A stretch of DNA of 38,291 nt, taken from assembly GCF_001939115.1 (NCBI RefSeq), contig NZ_MQTZ01000063.1, positions 1-38,291 of the forward strand, in the 5' to 3' direction. The notes beneath the pieces are model-generated. The model did not search any database, was not told where the DNA came from, and saw only the letters and a program-made list of their open reading frames with translations. How positions within the stretch are numbered: position 1 is the first letter of the stretch; each line of letters opens with the position of its first letter. Position numbers and translations under genes: made by a program. Positions 17,811 through 27,864 of the stretch are shown here, one piece after another. Origin of the DNA: Leptolyngbya sp. 'hensonii' (GTDB lineage Bacteria; Cyanobacteriota; Cyanobacteriia; GCF-001939115).

Positions 17811-17830
17811 TTTGGGGTAACATCCCCAAA
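17811..17830. terminator. Small stem-loop between DUF3769 gene and unknown gene
   Basis: TTTGGGG and CCCCAAA form a 7-bp stem with a six-base loop, 40 bases beyond the DUF3769 stop on the minus strand. An A-rich run follows on that strand rather than a T run, so this is a weak terminator candidate. It may instead be a hairpin in the leader of the next gene. Confidence 0.3.
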
Positions 17831-17869
17831 TCCCCAGCCATAAAACTTAGGGCCTGTAACACTAGCTTA

Positions 17870-20167
17870 TCATCGTCCCTGCAGGACGCCATTCTCTACG
17901 AATCGCACTCCTGAACCGGCAAAATTCTCGGTTCCCCCCGTCCAGTTAAAGTCGCTGATGCGCAACCCCAGCGCACCCAACTGGAGAACTGGGTTATACC
18001 GTAAAGTAACCCCATAGGTGCGGCGACTATATTCCAGAATGTAGTCTGTACTGATTTCCTTGCCCGTATCCAAATTGATGGCCGTCTGGATCCCAATCCG
18101 CACAGGACCATAAACTTGCTGGACAATGCCCCCAGTTAATACCCTGGTATCCACAGCCCGATCGAATAGAAACGGGGAGAGTCCTGCGATCGCAGTCTGG
18201 GAATAGCCAATATTGAAAGCCGTGTAATCCAAATAGGGGCGGGAGAATGTGCCAAATTGTCCGAGCAAGGTGACCGTCCCAGTCAGGGTTTGCTGACTAT
18301 CTCCACTGGTGTAACCGCTCACCACACCCCTGACACCAGTGACCAACTGAAGATAGGGAACCAACGGGATCGGTGAATATTTCAGACCTTCCTCCGGAGT
18401 TGCCGGTAAAGACTCACCCTGCCAGAGGTAAAATCCTTTAATCAGGTCAACCCCACCCTGAAACCGCCCCAGATAAACCCGTTGATTGGGAGGGTTGGGG
18501 GGCAACAGATTCGCCCGATCGGTATCCGCATTGATGTATTGAGCACCAGCCTGATAGTTAATGTAGACGCCACTCTGCCCCAATTCATAGACGGGCGAGG
18601 TAATCACAGCACCCAGACTACTCTGGACCTCCTGAAACCCCAAAGACCCATTGAACAGACGATCTCGATAGCTATACTCTAAAGCCAGGCTATGGGTTCC
18701 CACCAGTTGCCGCAACCGCACGCTGGCCCGCAATTTAGTCTCAAGCTGAGTCAGGTCCAAGCTGGCCAGATTCGCCGTTCCAATCAGAGCCGTTTGGGAA
18801 CCCAGAATGTAGGTTAGCTCCCCGCGAACACCGTAGGAATTAGGACTCGTGATGTTACCACCACTCACCATCCGTTCCACCAGGATCTGAGGAGTGATGC
18901 TGAGTCTCAGGTTATCGCTATTGAAGGGCTCAAAAGTTTGCTCGATAAACACACCCCCCCGATCGGTCGAATCGTAACCGATCTGGAACAGGCCCGACTC
19001 CCGCCTGCGGCCACCAATCACCGCTCTCGACTGGAGTAACGGAATTGAAAATCCCTGATCAAAGACCACCCGAGGCGATGTGGTCTCAATCACACCTTCT
19101 TCCGGAGAGGTTTGGGTATATTCCGCTCGATCGGCCCGCACTTCCAGTTCTGGGGGAGAGAAGGGGTCATTAGTCAAACGCACATTCTCAGCCACCCATC
19201 CTGTTGGGGTGAAATTGATCCGATCCGCTTCATAACGAACCCGCCGGATATCTCCCTGCAATTGGGTCGGGGGAGCATCCCGGCCTACGCCAATCGTGCC
19301 CGTAAAGCCCCCAGGGTTCGTAACCCGCTGAGGGGGTTGGCTGGCCGTAATCCGATCGCCCAGCGGTCGGGACAATCCACCAGGTGGAGCCGCTGCCAGG
19401 TCACTGTCTGCCGTTTTCGTGTACACCTCACCCCGAGCCCGCAGAATCGTGCCCGTTCCCTGGACAAAGTTGTATTCGAAGCGGTCACCCTGTAACACCT
19501 GCTCGCCCCGAGTCAGGGACACATTCCCCTCGGCAATGGCCAATCGATTCACCAGATTGACCTGCAGGCGATCGGCTTTCAGCAGGGCTCCGCGAAACCG
19601 CATGGCAACACGACCTTCCGCCGTAAAAATCTGCTTTTCATTGTCAAAAGTCTGACGATCCGCATTCAATTCGATCGAGCCCAACACCTGCAGCGGGACA
19701 GCCTGTTCACTGGCAGAACCGGGGGCCGTAAATACCTGCCCGGCAGGATTTTGAGCCACAGAAATCGGCATCAGTTCTTTGAGGCCAGCCATCCTCGACT
19801 CAGTTCTCTGGGTTGCTTTGGTGGCCGGACGCACCCGCTGGACCAGACCATAAAATCCTGGTCCATTCGACGAGGGCATGGGGGTCAGAGCAGGCACCTC
19901 GACAACCTGACGTTCAGCCACCCCTGTCAGGCTGATGGAGACGGGCTGGCCCAATTGCGCTGCTGTGGATCGGTTACGAGATCCTTCCGGGGGGAATGAT
20001 TGCGGTGAAGTGGGACGGGCCAACAATCTTGCATGAGCAACTCCAGGAACAGAGTCCGACTGCTTACTAGGAACGGCACTGTCTACTGCTTCTGGCTGAG
20101 CAGCAGACTCAGCAGGAATGGACTGGATTAGAGGCGGCTGTTCAGGTGGTAGCACTGGATAGGGCAT
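17870..20167 (-). CDS. DUF3769 / OstA-LptD-like outer-membrane protein
   Basis: This 765-residue protein has a Pro/Ser/Gln-rich low-complexity N-terminus (1-150). An OstA/LptA-like beta-jellyroll segment follows over about 160-270, with NADRQTF, FTAEGRV, LKADRLQVN and LQGDRFEYN repeats. The rest is a long beta-strand-rich region to the C-terminus typical of a barrel (alternating aromatic strands such as LALEYSYRDRLFNGSLGF). This is the cyanobacterial DUF3769 architecture, thought to be the LptD counterpart that places lipopolysaccharide in the outer membrane. An in-frame TGA lies one codon before the ATG, so no further N-terminal extension is possible. No classical signal peptide is visible. 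Confidence 0.85.
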   Translation of the reverse strand: MPYPVLPPEQPPLIQSIPAESAAQPEAVDSAVPSKQSDSVPGVAHARLLARPTSPQSFPPEGSRNRSTAAQLGQPVSISLTGVAERQVVEVPALTPMPSSNGPGFYGLVQRVRPATKATQRTESRMAGLKELMPISVAQNPAGQVFTAPGSASEQAVPLQVLGSIELNADRQTFDNEKQIFTAEGRVAMRFRGALLKADRLQVNLVNRLAIAEGNVSLTRGEQVLQGDRFEYNFVQGTGTILRARGEVYTKTADSDLAAAPPGGLSRPLGDRITASQPPQRVTNPGGFTGTIGVGRDAPPTQLQGDIRRVRYEADRINFTPTGWVAENVRLTNDPFSPPELEVRADRAEYTQTSPEEGVIETTSPRVVFDQGFSIPLLQSRAVIGGRRRESGLFQIGYDSTDRGGVFIEQTFEPFNSDNLRLSITPQILVERMVSGGNITSPNSYGVRGELTYILGSQTALIGTANLASLDLTQLETKLRASVRLRQLVGTHSLALEYSYRDRLFNGSLGFQEVQSSLGAVITSPVYELGQSGVYINYQAGAQYINADTDRANLLPPNPPNQRVYLGRFQGGVDLIKGFYLWQGESLPATPEEGLKYSPIPLVPYLQLVTGVRGVVSGYTSGDSQQTLTGTVTLLGQFGTFSRPYLDYTAFNIGYSQTAIAGLSPFLFDRAVDTRVLTGGIVQQVYGPVRIGIQTAINLDTGKEISTDYILEYSRRTYGVTLRYNPVLQLGALGLRISDFNWTGGTENFAGSGVRFVENGVLQGR

Positions 20168-20346
20168 AAGTCAGTCAATCGTTCCAGACAGACAACCTGA
20201 ACGCATGCACATACAAAGTAAGACATATCGGAATTTGTATGCCTGCAAAATTTTGGAAAGCCATCCCATAAACGATCTGTCTCACTGTATGTACGGCAGC
20301 TCAAAGCATTTACAAGATGGCTTGATCACCATTCATTAACCGTTGA

Positions 20347-20463
20347 TTATTCTAAATCCCGTCGCTTGGGGTTGCGAGCCGGATCGTTTGACAGAAATCC
20401 AAACACAAAGAGAGTGACAAAAAAAGCAATCACAAGGTAAACAGCGATTTTAAGAGTCTCCAT
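20347..20463 (-). CDS. psbI: Photosystem II reaction centre protein I
   Basis: This 38-residue protein, of exactly the normal PsbI length, is a single-span subunit at the edge of the photosystem II reaction centre. The sequence begins [16 protein letters not shown], continues through the membrane helix and ends with the PsbI signature [16 protein letters not shown]. The start at 20463 gives the canonical N-terminus; an ATG two codons upstream is in frame. AGG lies nine bases before the ATG. Divergent or overlapping frames are not present. The gene is too short for a standard ORF cutoff and could easily be missed. Confidence 0.97.
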   Translation of the reverse strand: METLKIAVYLVIAFFVTLFVFGFLSNDPARNPKRRDLE

Positions 20464-20547
20464 ACCCATCAACCTGTAAAGATCAGCAACTTTGATTGTA
20501 TCGGAATGTTATGTCAATTCAGACGCAAAACTACAACTGACGTTCCT

Positions 20548-22170
20548 TTAGTTGTCAATTTTGGTGATGTAGCGTTTCAATCGGGCCAGAAACTGGGCCA
20601 GAAGCTTGATCACAGCAGCGACCAGGGTTTCCAGCAGCAGGAACGCCTGATCCAGCCAACCAATCAGCAGTTCCAGAGGATGCTTCACATATCCCATGGC
20701 TTCAGCTTCAATCTCAATCCAGGTCTGCGTTATATCCGCCTGCACTGCTTCGGAAGAGGCCAGATGGGGGGTTGGTGCAGAAGCGCTGGCCTCAAGCCCA
20801 GCAGTTTCAAGGCTGACAGCGATCGAGGCCACCGACGGTCGAGGCAGAACCGCCACCGCAGCAGGTTGTGCCTCGGTCCCAAGCCGTTCCATGGGGGTTG
20901 CGGCCATGACTGCGATCGGCAGCGCAGGCTCAACCCAGGCCAGGGCTCCCCCTCTGGCAGGAGCCTCTGGCCAATCCTCTCGTCGGCTGCCATAGGCCAG
21001 TTTGTCCAGGGGATGGCCAAACAAATCATTCCAGGTCAGCCAGGAACGGGGAGAATCGGAAGTTGCCGGAAAATTCTCGCCCAAACCCCTCTCTGCCTTA
21101 TGGTCAGCCCCCAGGGTAGAAGGAGAGCGTCGAGCCAGAGCACTGGTCGAACTGGATTCAAAAGCCTTCCAGCTCAGCAGGCGATTCTGGGGCAATGGGT
21201 GTATCGGAGGGACGACCTGCCCCTCTCCCAGTAGTTTCAAAAACTGGCGGACAGGATGAGCAGACAGTTGCGCCTTAAAAATGCCGGGAGCCCCCGGAGG
21301 GTCCGATCGGAAGGACAGGGTAGATTCCTGGAAGAGATTCACCCAAGAGGCCACCTGGCCCCGCTGCACCCAACCCATCAGATGACGAAACAACCGCACC
21401 GGCAAGAGGAGATGGGAGCGTTGCGGGGGTAACGGCAGGTAGAGACTGAACGGTTGCAGAGACAGATGATGCGATCGGAGCTGGTAGCAATAGTTGGCCA
21501 CAGAGGAGATGATGCGCTGGTACAACCGATGCTGTTGCAGAGGTGTGAGAATATCCAGAATCTGATTGCGCTCTGCCACCAGAACCAGGCCACGAGTCGC
21601 AACCAGGGAAGCCACCCCCTGAATTATGGCTGACCCCTGAACCCAGTCTGCCAGAACAGTCCCTGATAAATGCCCATCGGGTGTCATGGTAACGGCTCCA
21701 GGCTGTAGGGACTGGAGCACCGGTTGTCCTGCTGGCGATCGAACCAGCATTGCTGGACCAGCCATGGCTGGTTCCCTGCCAGCAGGAGAAGCTAGTCGCG
21801 GTAAACCCCGACAGGGCGGAAAAAAGGTCTGTGGCTCGAAAGCTGGCTCAGCAGCCGTCTCCGCCAAAAGCCCAGGCAGTCCCTGCAGCACCGTCTGAAT
21901 CGCCTGATCTGTTGGGGGCAGAGCCTGGGAGCGATCGTAGCCCCTGTTCAGTTGGGGCCAGGGTCGCCGCCACTCCTGCTGCAGTTGTTTACCGATCAAG
22001 CGTCCAGTTTGAAACAACAGATAGACCGGATAGAGCAGGATCTGGGTCCCCCAGGTTGTCGCAACCTGCAGCCGTCGCCAGGTCAACCCAAGCTGGTCAG
22101 CGAGACGGCGAGCGTGACGGGTGATGAAATTAAAGGATTGACTTTCGTAGGGACCACCGGGTACAGACAT
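20548..22170 (-). CDS. Large cyanobacterial-type hypothetical protein, unknown function
   Basis: This 540-residue protein has no recognised domain. The N-terminal 75 residues are basic and amphipathic or hydrophobic (LTWRRLQVATTWGTQILLYPVYLLFQ), consistent with membrane association. A folded-looking region at about 165-290 includes GLVLVAERNQILDILTPLQQ and repeated LQPFSLYLPLPP. The centre is low-complexity, with Pro/Ala/Ser-rich sequence over about 300-470. The C-terminus is an acidic then hydrophobic helix (TWIEIEAEAMGYVKHPLELLIGWLDQAF) followed by a long leucine-rich helix and a basic end. The two membrane-like ends with a variable centre suggest a membrane-attached scaffold (inference). 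psbI follows on the same strand 84 bases downstream. Confidence 0.75.
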   Translation of the reverse strand: MSVPGGPYESQSFNFITRHARRLADQLGLTWRRLQVATTWGTQILLYPVYLLFQTGRLIGKQLQQEWRRPWPQLNRGYDRSQALPPTDQAIQTVLQGLPGLLAETAAEPAFEPQTFFPPCRGLPRLASPAGREPAMAGPAMLVRSPAGQPVLQSLQPGAVTMTPDGHLSGTVLADWVQGSAIIQGVASLVATRGLVLVAERNQILDILTPLQQHRLYQRIISSVANYCYQLRSHHLSLQPFSLYLPLPPQRSHLLLPVRLFRHLMGWVQRGQVASWVNLFQESTLSFRSDPPGAPGIFKAQLSAHPVRQFLKLLGEGQVVPPIHPLPQNRLLSWKAFESSSTSALARRSPSTLGADHKAERGLGENFPATSDSPRSWLTWNDLFGHPLDKLAYGSRREDWPEAPARGGALAWVEPALPIAVMAATPMERLGTEAQPAAVAVLPRPSVASIAVSLETAGLEASASAPTPHLASSEAVQADITQTWIEIEAEAMGYVKHPLELLIGWLDQAFLLLETLVAAVIKLLAQFLARLKRYITKIDN

Positions 22171-22391
22171 AGGATCACGTCCTGGAGCATCTCTTTAATT
22201 AAATCAAATTTAAGAGCCGTTACATGAAATGGCCCTGGGGCATACCATGGCCCTTCATGCCAGAGATCCTTTTCCACCCTACGGCTTTTGCTTTCAAGTT
22301 TGAACTTGATAAGATAGCAGATAAGCCATAGGGTGGCTTCGATCTGGCAATTCAATCCCACTCAATTTCCCATTTAATTTAGAACTCACCC

Positions 22392-23516
22392 ATGCATGAC
22401 TCCTCTGTCCAGGCTGAAATGCCTGATGAGGAACCTGTCCGTAGTGACTTCCTGCAAACTACGGTTGTGGACACCTGTATCGATAGGGGCGTTACCGCTT
22501 ATCAGCAGGGAGATTTGGCGCGAGCTGAAAAGGCTTTCCAACTGGCCATCGAGCTCAATCCCCAGAGTACCATTGCCTACAGCAACCTGGGCTTGACCCT
22601 GTACCGCTTGGGTCAGTATCCAGAGGCGATCGCCGCCTACCAGAAGGTGATTGCCCTCAGCCCCGATGACGCTGAAGCCTACAACAATCTGGGAGCCGCC
22701 CTGCAGCGGCAGGGAGCCTTATCTGAGGCGATCGCAACTTACCAGAAAGCAGTTCTGTTACAGCCCAATAATGCCAAGGCTTACAACAATCTGGGCGTCG
22801 CCCTGAAGGAACAAGGCAGCCTCGTGGAGGCCATTAAGGTTTTCCGGCATGCCATTCAACTCAATCCTCAAGATATCAGGGCCTACCGTAATCTGGGGCA
22901 GGTTCTCCTCAAACGGGGCAATCCCTACGAGGCAGTCTCTGCTTTCATGGCTGTGGTGCGGATGAATCCCCAGGACTCCGAAACTTGGGTCAGTTTGGGG
23001 GCATCCCTGAAGCAGCAAGGAAATTTATTGGGAGCTGTGCGGGCCTATACCAGGGCCGTGCGGTTGAATCCTCAGGATGGAGAGAGTTATTACAATCTGG
23101 GCTTAATTTTTAAGGAAGAGGGGGAGTTGGATCGAGCAGTCGCCACCTTTCTAGAAACAATTCGCTTAAATCCGCAACATGAGAAAGCTTATCGATCTCT
23201 GGGAGAGATCTACAGGATACAAAGCAAAGTTGCGGCTGCAATCTCAGCCTATCAAAAAGCGCTCAACCTCAACCCCAAATCCCCTGAGGCCCATTATGGG
23301 CTAGGCCATGTTTTGGATAGCCAGGGAAATCTGGCCGAGGCGATCGCCAGCTATCGCCAGGCCGTTCAACTCAATCCCCTATTTGCTGAAGCCCATTTCA
23401 ACTTAGGGATGGCCCTGCAACGCCAGGGTCGAAACCAGGAGAGTGAGATGCACCTGCAGCGGGCCAGAGATTTGTTTGAAGATCTGAAAATTTTGGAGCA
23501 GATCAAGTCTGAATAG
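22392..23516 (+). CDS. TPR-repeat protein
   Basis: This 374-residue protein consists almost entirely of about ten consecutive 34-residue tetratricopeptide repeats from residue 30 to 365. Each has the A-Y-x-N-L-G...G...A-I-x-x-Y-x-x-A-I-x-L-N-P pattern. Such superhelices bind partner proteins; there is no catalytic domain, signal peptide or membrane segment, so a cytosolic scaffold role is likely. The partner is unknown. The ATG at 22392 is followed by a short acidic N-terminus before the first repeat and has no clear ribosome-binding site. A hairpin sits 72 bases after the stop. Confidence 0.88.
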   Translation: MHDSSVQAEMPDEEPVRSDFLQTTVVDTCIDRGVTAYQQGDLARAEKAFQLAIELNPQSTIAYSNLGLTLYRLGQYPEAIAAYQKVIALSPDDAEAYNNLGAALQRQGALSEAIATYQKAVLLQPNNAKAYNNLGVALKEQGSLVEAIKVFRHAIQLNPQDIRAYRNLGQVLLKRGNPYEAVSAFMAVVRMNPQDSETWVSLGASLKQQGNLLGAVRAYTRAVRLNPQDGESYYNLGLIFKEEGELDRAVATFLETIRLNPQHEKAYRSLGEIYRIQSKVAAAISAYQKALNLNPKSPEAHYGLGHVLDSQGNLAEAIASYRQAVQLNPLFAEAHFNLGMALQRQGRNQESEMHLQRARDLFEDLKILEQIKSE

Positions 23517-23587
23517 AGGCCCCTTGGTCCAACAACACCCGTTAACGAATTATGTAAATCAGAATAGCTGTGGTTTTGGAAAACGGT

Positions 23588-23630
23588 ATTGTTTTTAAAG
23601 GGTCACAAGGATGACTCTTTAAAAAACAGT
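23588..23630. promoter_or_regulatory. AT-rich long stem-loop between TPR gene and acs
   Basis: ATTGTTTTTAAAGGGT (23588-23603) can pair with ACTCTTTAAAAAACAGT (23614-23630) with one bulge and G-U pairs, around a ten-base loop. It lies 23 bases before the acs start and 72 bases after the TPR stop. It could end the TPR transcript or act in the acs leader; no T run follows. Confidence 0.4.
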
Positions 23631-23652
23631 AATTTTAGATACCAAAGTCACT

Positions 23653-25623
<1,971 letters not shown>

Positions 25624-25663
25624 GGCGACGATGCGCGCTGATGAGAGGAGGAAGACAATTAAG

Positions 25664-26296
25664 ATGAGCGGAAACCTGAAACGATTTGGGATTGTCCTGG
25701 GACTGCTGCTGGGCCTGGGTTTACCACCCCTGACCACTCAGGCTCAGTTACCCGACCCTACCTCTGAGCGCGTGACTAACCGAGCCATGTTGCTGCGGAT
25801 GGGCAATGATGCGTATCAGTCTGGCCAATTCACCCAGGCAGAGGCGGTATTTCGGAAAATTCTGGAAGAGTATCCCAATGATGCGGTGATTTACTATAAG
25901 TTGGGCAACACCCTCTATCGTCAAAAGCGTTTGGAGGCGGCGATCGTGGAGTATCAGAAGGCGATCGCCCTGAACCCAAACTATGCCGTGGCCCACAACG
26001 CTCTGGGAACCACCTACGCCATCCAGAATCGGATGACTGAGGCGATCGCGTCTTTTCGGCAGGCTGTTCAGATTAACAATACTTACTCGGAAGCCTTGGC
26101 CAATCTGGGTCAGGCGCTTTGGCTGGATGGCAAACCAGAAGAGGCCGTCTCTTTCTTGAAAAAAGCCAGAGACCTCTACAAAGAGCAGGGTAAGCTCAAC
26201 GAGCTCGATCGAGTGGAGAAACTGCTCCGGGAGATTGGCTCCAAGGAACCCACCGTTTCCAGGGGGCCTGCTCCCGCAGGAGTTACCCAGGGTTAG
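25664..26296 (+). CDS. Exported TPR-repeat protein
   Basis: This 210-residue protein has a signal peptide (basic start, long hydrophobic core rich in Leu/Gly, likely cleavage at TTQAQ near residue 28). Three to four TPR units follow over about residues 40-180 (DAYQSGQFTQAEAVFRKIL, then NAVIYYKLGNTLY-type repeats), with a charged helix and a Pro/Gly-rich tail. The ATG at 25664 is chosen over upstream in-frame starts because it places the signal peptide first and follows a GGAGGAAG-rich stretch. The product is likely periplasmic, with unknown partners. Confidence 0.83.
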   Translation: MSGNLKRFGIVLGLLLGLGLPPLTTQAQLPDPTSERVTNRAMLLRMGNDAYQSGQFTQAEAVFRKILEEYPNDAVIYYKLGNTLYRQKRLEAAIVEYQKAIALNPNYAVAHNALGTTYAIQNRMTEAIASFRQAVQINNTYSEALANLGQALWLDGKPEEAVSFLKKARDLYKEQGKLNELDRVEKLLREIGSKEPTVSRGPAPAGVTQG

Positions 26297-26323
26297 GGGC
26301 TGCTGGATTGACCAATCAAGCAG

Positions 26324-26353
26324 GATGAGGAGCCAGAAGATGAGGAGCCAGAA
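26324..26353. repeat. 15-bp unit in perfect tandem duplication
   Basis: GATGAGGAGCCAGAA occurs twice back to back (26324-26338, 26339-26353), and GATGA begins a third copy. It lies between the convergent TPR and SRPBCC-like genes. It looks like a slippage product. Confidence 0.8.
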
Positions 26354-26379
26354 GATGACGACCTTCTGATTGCTCGCTC

Positions 26380-26763
26380 CTATTTTCTATGGGTCAAAAA
26401 CTGTCGTAGTTGCAGCAGGCTCAGGGTCTGACCCAGGTTCAGGGGCAGGACCGTCACCCCCTCCAAGCGAGATTGGACCCAGCCTTCCCCCCAGGACCAC
26501 TCATGGTAGCCATCAATCCCATGGCTGAGCAGCAGCCGCAGACGATGGGAATCCAATTGCTCAATCCGATGGTGAATGGTGACAGGCCCCAGCCAACTGG
26601 TGTAGGTTAATCCGGGGGTCAACCGTTCTGGCAACCCCTCAGCCAAACGCTGAGGCCATAGCCAGCGGCGCAGTTGAGCTGGACGGGTGAGGCTATCTGC
26701 GATCGCGGCCTCTGAAGCGGTGAGTTCAATCCGTAAATTGCTCTGCTGAAAAATTCCTAACAT
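26380..26763 (-). CDS. SRPBCC/START-like small protein
   Basis: This 127-residue protein has a pattern that fits a polyketide-cyclase/START-like (SRPBCC) fold: an N-terminal strand (LRIELTASEAAI), a helix with LTRPAQLRRWLWP, then strands (YTSWLGPVTIHHRIEQL, LRLLLSHGIDGYHEWSWGEGWVQSRLEGV) and a long C-terminal helix. Such folds bind hydrophobic ligands; no ligand can be named. It appears to be a cyanobacterial conserved type (memory, not searched). It faces hslO across 149 bases that hold both promoters. Confidence 0.72.
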   Translation of the reverse strand: MLGIFQQSNLRIELTASEAAIADSLTRPAQLRRWLWPQRLAEGLPERLTPGLTYTSWLGPVTIHHRIEQLDSHRLRLLLSHGIDGYHEWSWGEGWVQSRLEGVTVLPLNLGQTLSLLQLRQFLTHRK

Positions 26764-26912
26764 GGCAGCAGTTTTGATATGAATCAGGGACAGGTCTGTT
26801 TCCCCAGTATGGCAGACAAATTCAGATGCAAAGAGACATCGCGACTCATCGCCAAAGACGGGGGGGTCAAACCTTACAATAGAATCATACGTTAAGAAAT
26901 GTAAGGGTTTCC

Positions 26913-27815
26913 ATGGCTGATCAGCTCATTCGAGCCACCGCTGCGGATGGTGGGATCCGGGCAGTTGGCGTGATCACAACTCGTCTGGCAGAAGAGGCCA
27001 GAAAACGGCACCAGCTCTCTTATGTGGCGACCGCTGCGCTGGGACGCACCCTGTCTGCCGGGTTATTACTGGCTTCTAACATGAAGCGCCCTGGCTCGCG
27101 TGTCAATATCCGAATTAATGGGAATGGCCCTCTGGGTGGAATTCTGGCTGACGCTGGTCTGGACGGTACGGTTCGCGGCTATGTCGATAATCCCCAGGTA
27201 GAGTTACCACCGAATGCCAGGGGCAAACTGGATGTAGGGAGGGCTGTGGGGACGGAAGGTTTCATGTATGTCGTGCGCGATGTGGGCTATGGGTATCCCT
27301 ACTCCAGCACAGTAGAATTAGTATCCGGGGAAATCGGAGATGATGTGGCCCATTATCTGGTCAGTTCTGAGCAGACTCCCTCAGCACTGGTTTTAGGTGT
27401 CTTTGTCGATGCCACAGGGGTCACGGCAGCAGGTGGGTTACTGATCCAGGTCTTACCCAAAGCAGCGCGAGATGAAGCTCTGGTGGAAACCCTGGAAACA
27501 CGAGTTGCAGCCCTATCCGGGTTTACCCCCTTGCTGCAGGCAGGCAAAACTCTTCCAGAAATCTTTCAGGATCTGATGGGGGACATGGGGTTACAGATCC
27601 TCCCAGAGGTACAAATGGTGCAATTCCACTGCAGTTGCTCTCCCAATCGCATGTTAGGGGCACTCAAAATGCTGGGGGAAGTGGAACTCCAGGACATGAT
27701 TGAAAAGGACGGTGGGGCTGAAGCCACCTGTCATTTCTGCAATCAGGTTTACAGGGCCAGTGTGGATGAATTAGCCCAGCTCATTATGGATTTGCAGGCC
27801 GAACCGCAACGATAA
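26913..27815 (+). CDS. hslO: Hsp33 redox-regulated chaperone
   Basis: Hsp33 is a cytosolic holdase switched on by oxidation and unfolding of a zinc centre. The 300-residue length is normal. The N-terminal domain (MADQLIRATAADGGIRA; RVNIRINGNGPLGG) is diagnostic. The zinc site near the C-terminus reads C-S-C in FHCSCSPNR and C-H-F-C in ATCHFCNQVY, giving the four required cysteines. The ATG at 26913 is preceded by AAGGG six bases upstream. It converges on htpG across a strong hairpin, forming part of a local chaperone group. Confidence 0.96.
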   Translation: MADQLIRATAADGGIRAVGVITTRLAEEARKRHQLSYVATAALGRTLSAGLLLASNMKRPGSRVNIRINGNGPLGGILADAGLDGTVRGYVDNPQVELPPNARGKLDVGRAVGTEGFMYVVRDVGYGYPYSSTVELVSGEIGDDVAHYLVSSEQTPSALVLGVFVDATGVTAAGGLLIQVLPKAARDEALVETLETRVAALSGFTPLLQAGKTLPEIFQDLMGDMGLQILPEVQMVQFHCSCSPNRMLGALKMLGEVELQDMIEKDGGAEATCHFCNQVYRASVDELAQLIMDLQAEPQR

Positions 27816-27826
27816 TGTTAGGCGTG

Positions 27827-27854
27827 GCAGAGACCTGGCAGGCCAGGTCTCTGC
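27827..27854. terminator. Hairpin between convergent hslO and htpG
   Basis: GCAGAGACCTGG and CCAGGTCTCTGC form a perfect 12-bp stem with a four-base loop, in the 49-base gap between two convergent stops. Its position suits a bidirectional terminator, although no T run follows on either strand. Confidence 0.65.
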
Positions 27855-27864
27855 AGGGGTTATA

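Noticed and set aside
22083-22361. 92-codon minus-strand frame upstream of the 540-residue gene
   Set aside because: It overlaps that gene's start in another frame, lacks recognisable motifs, and covers the promoter region.
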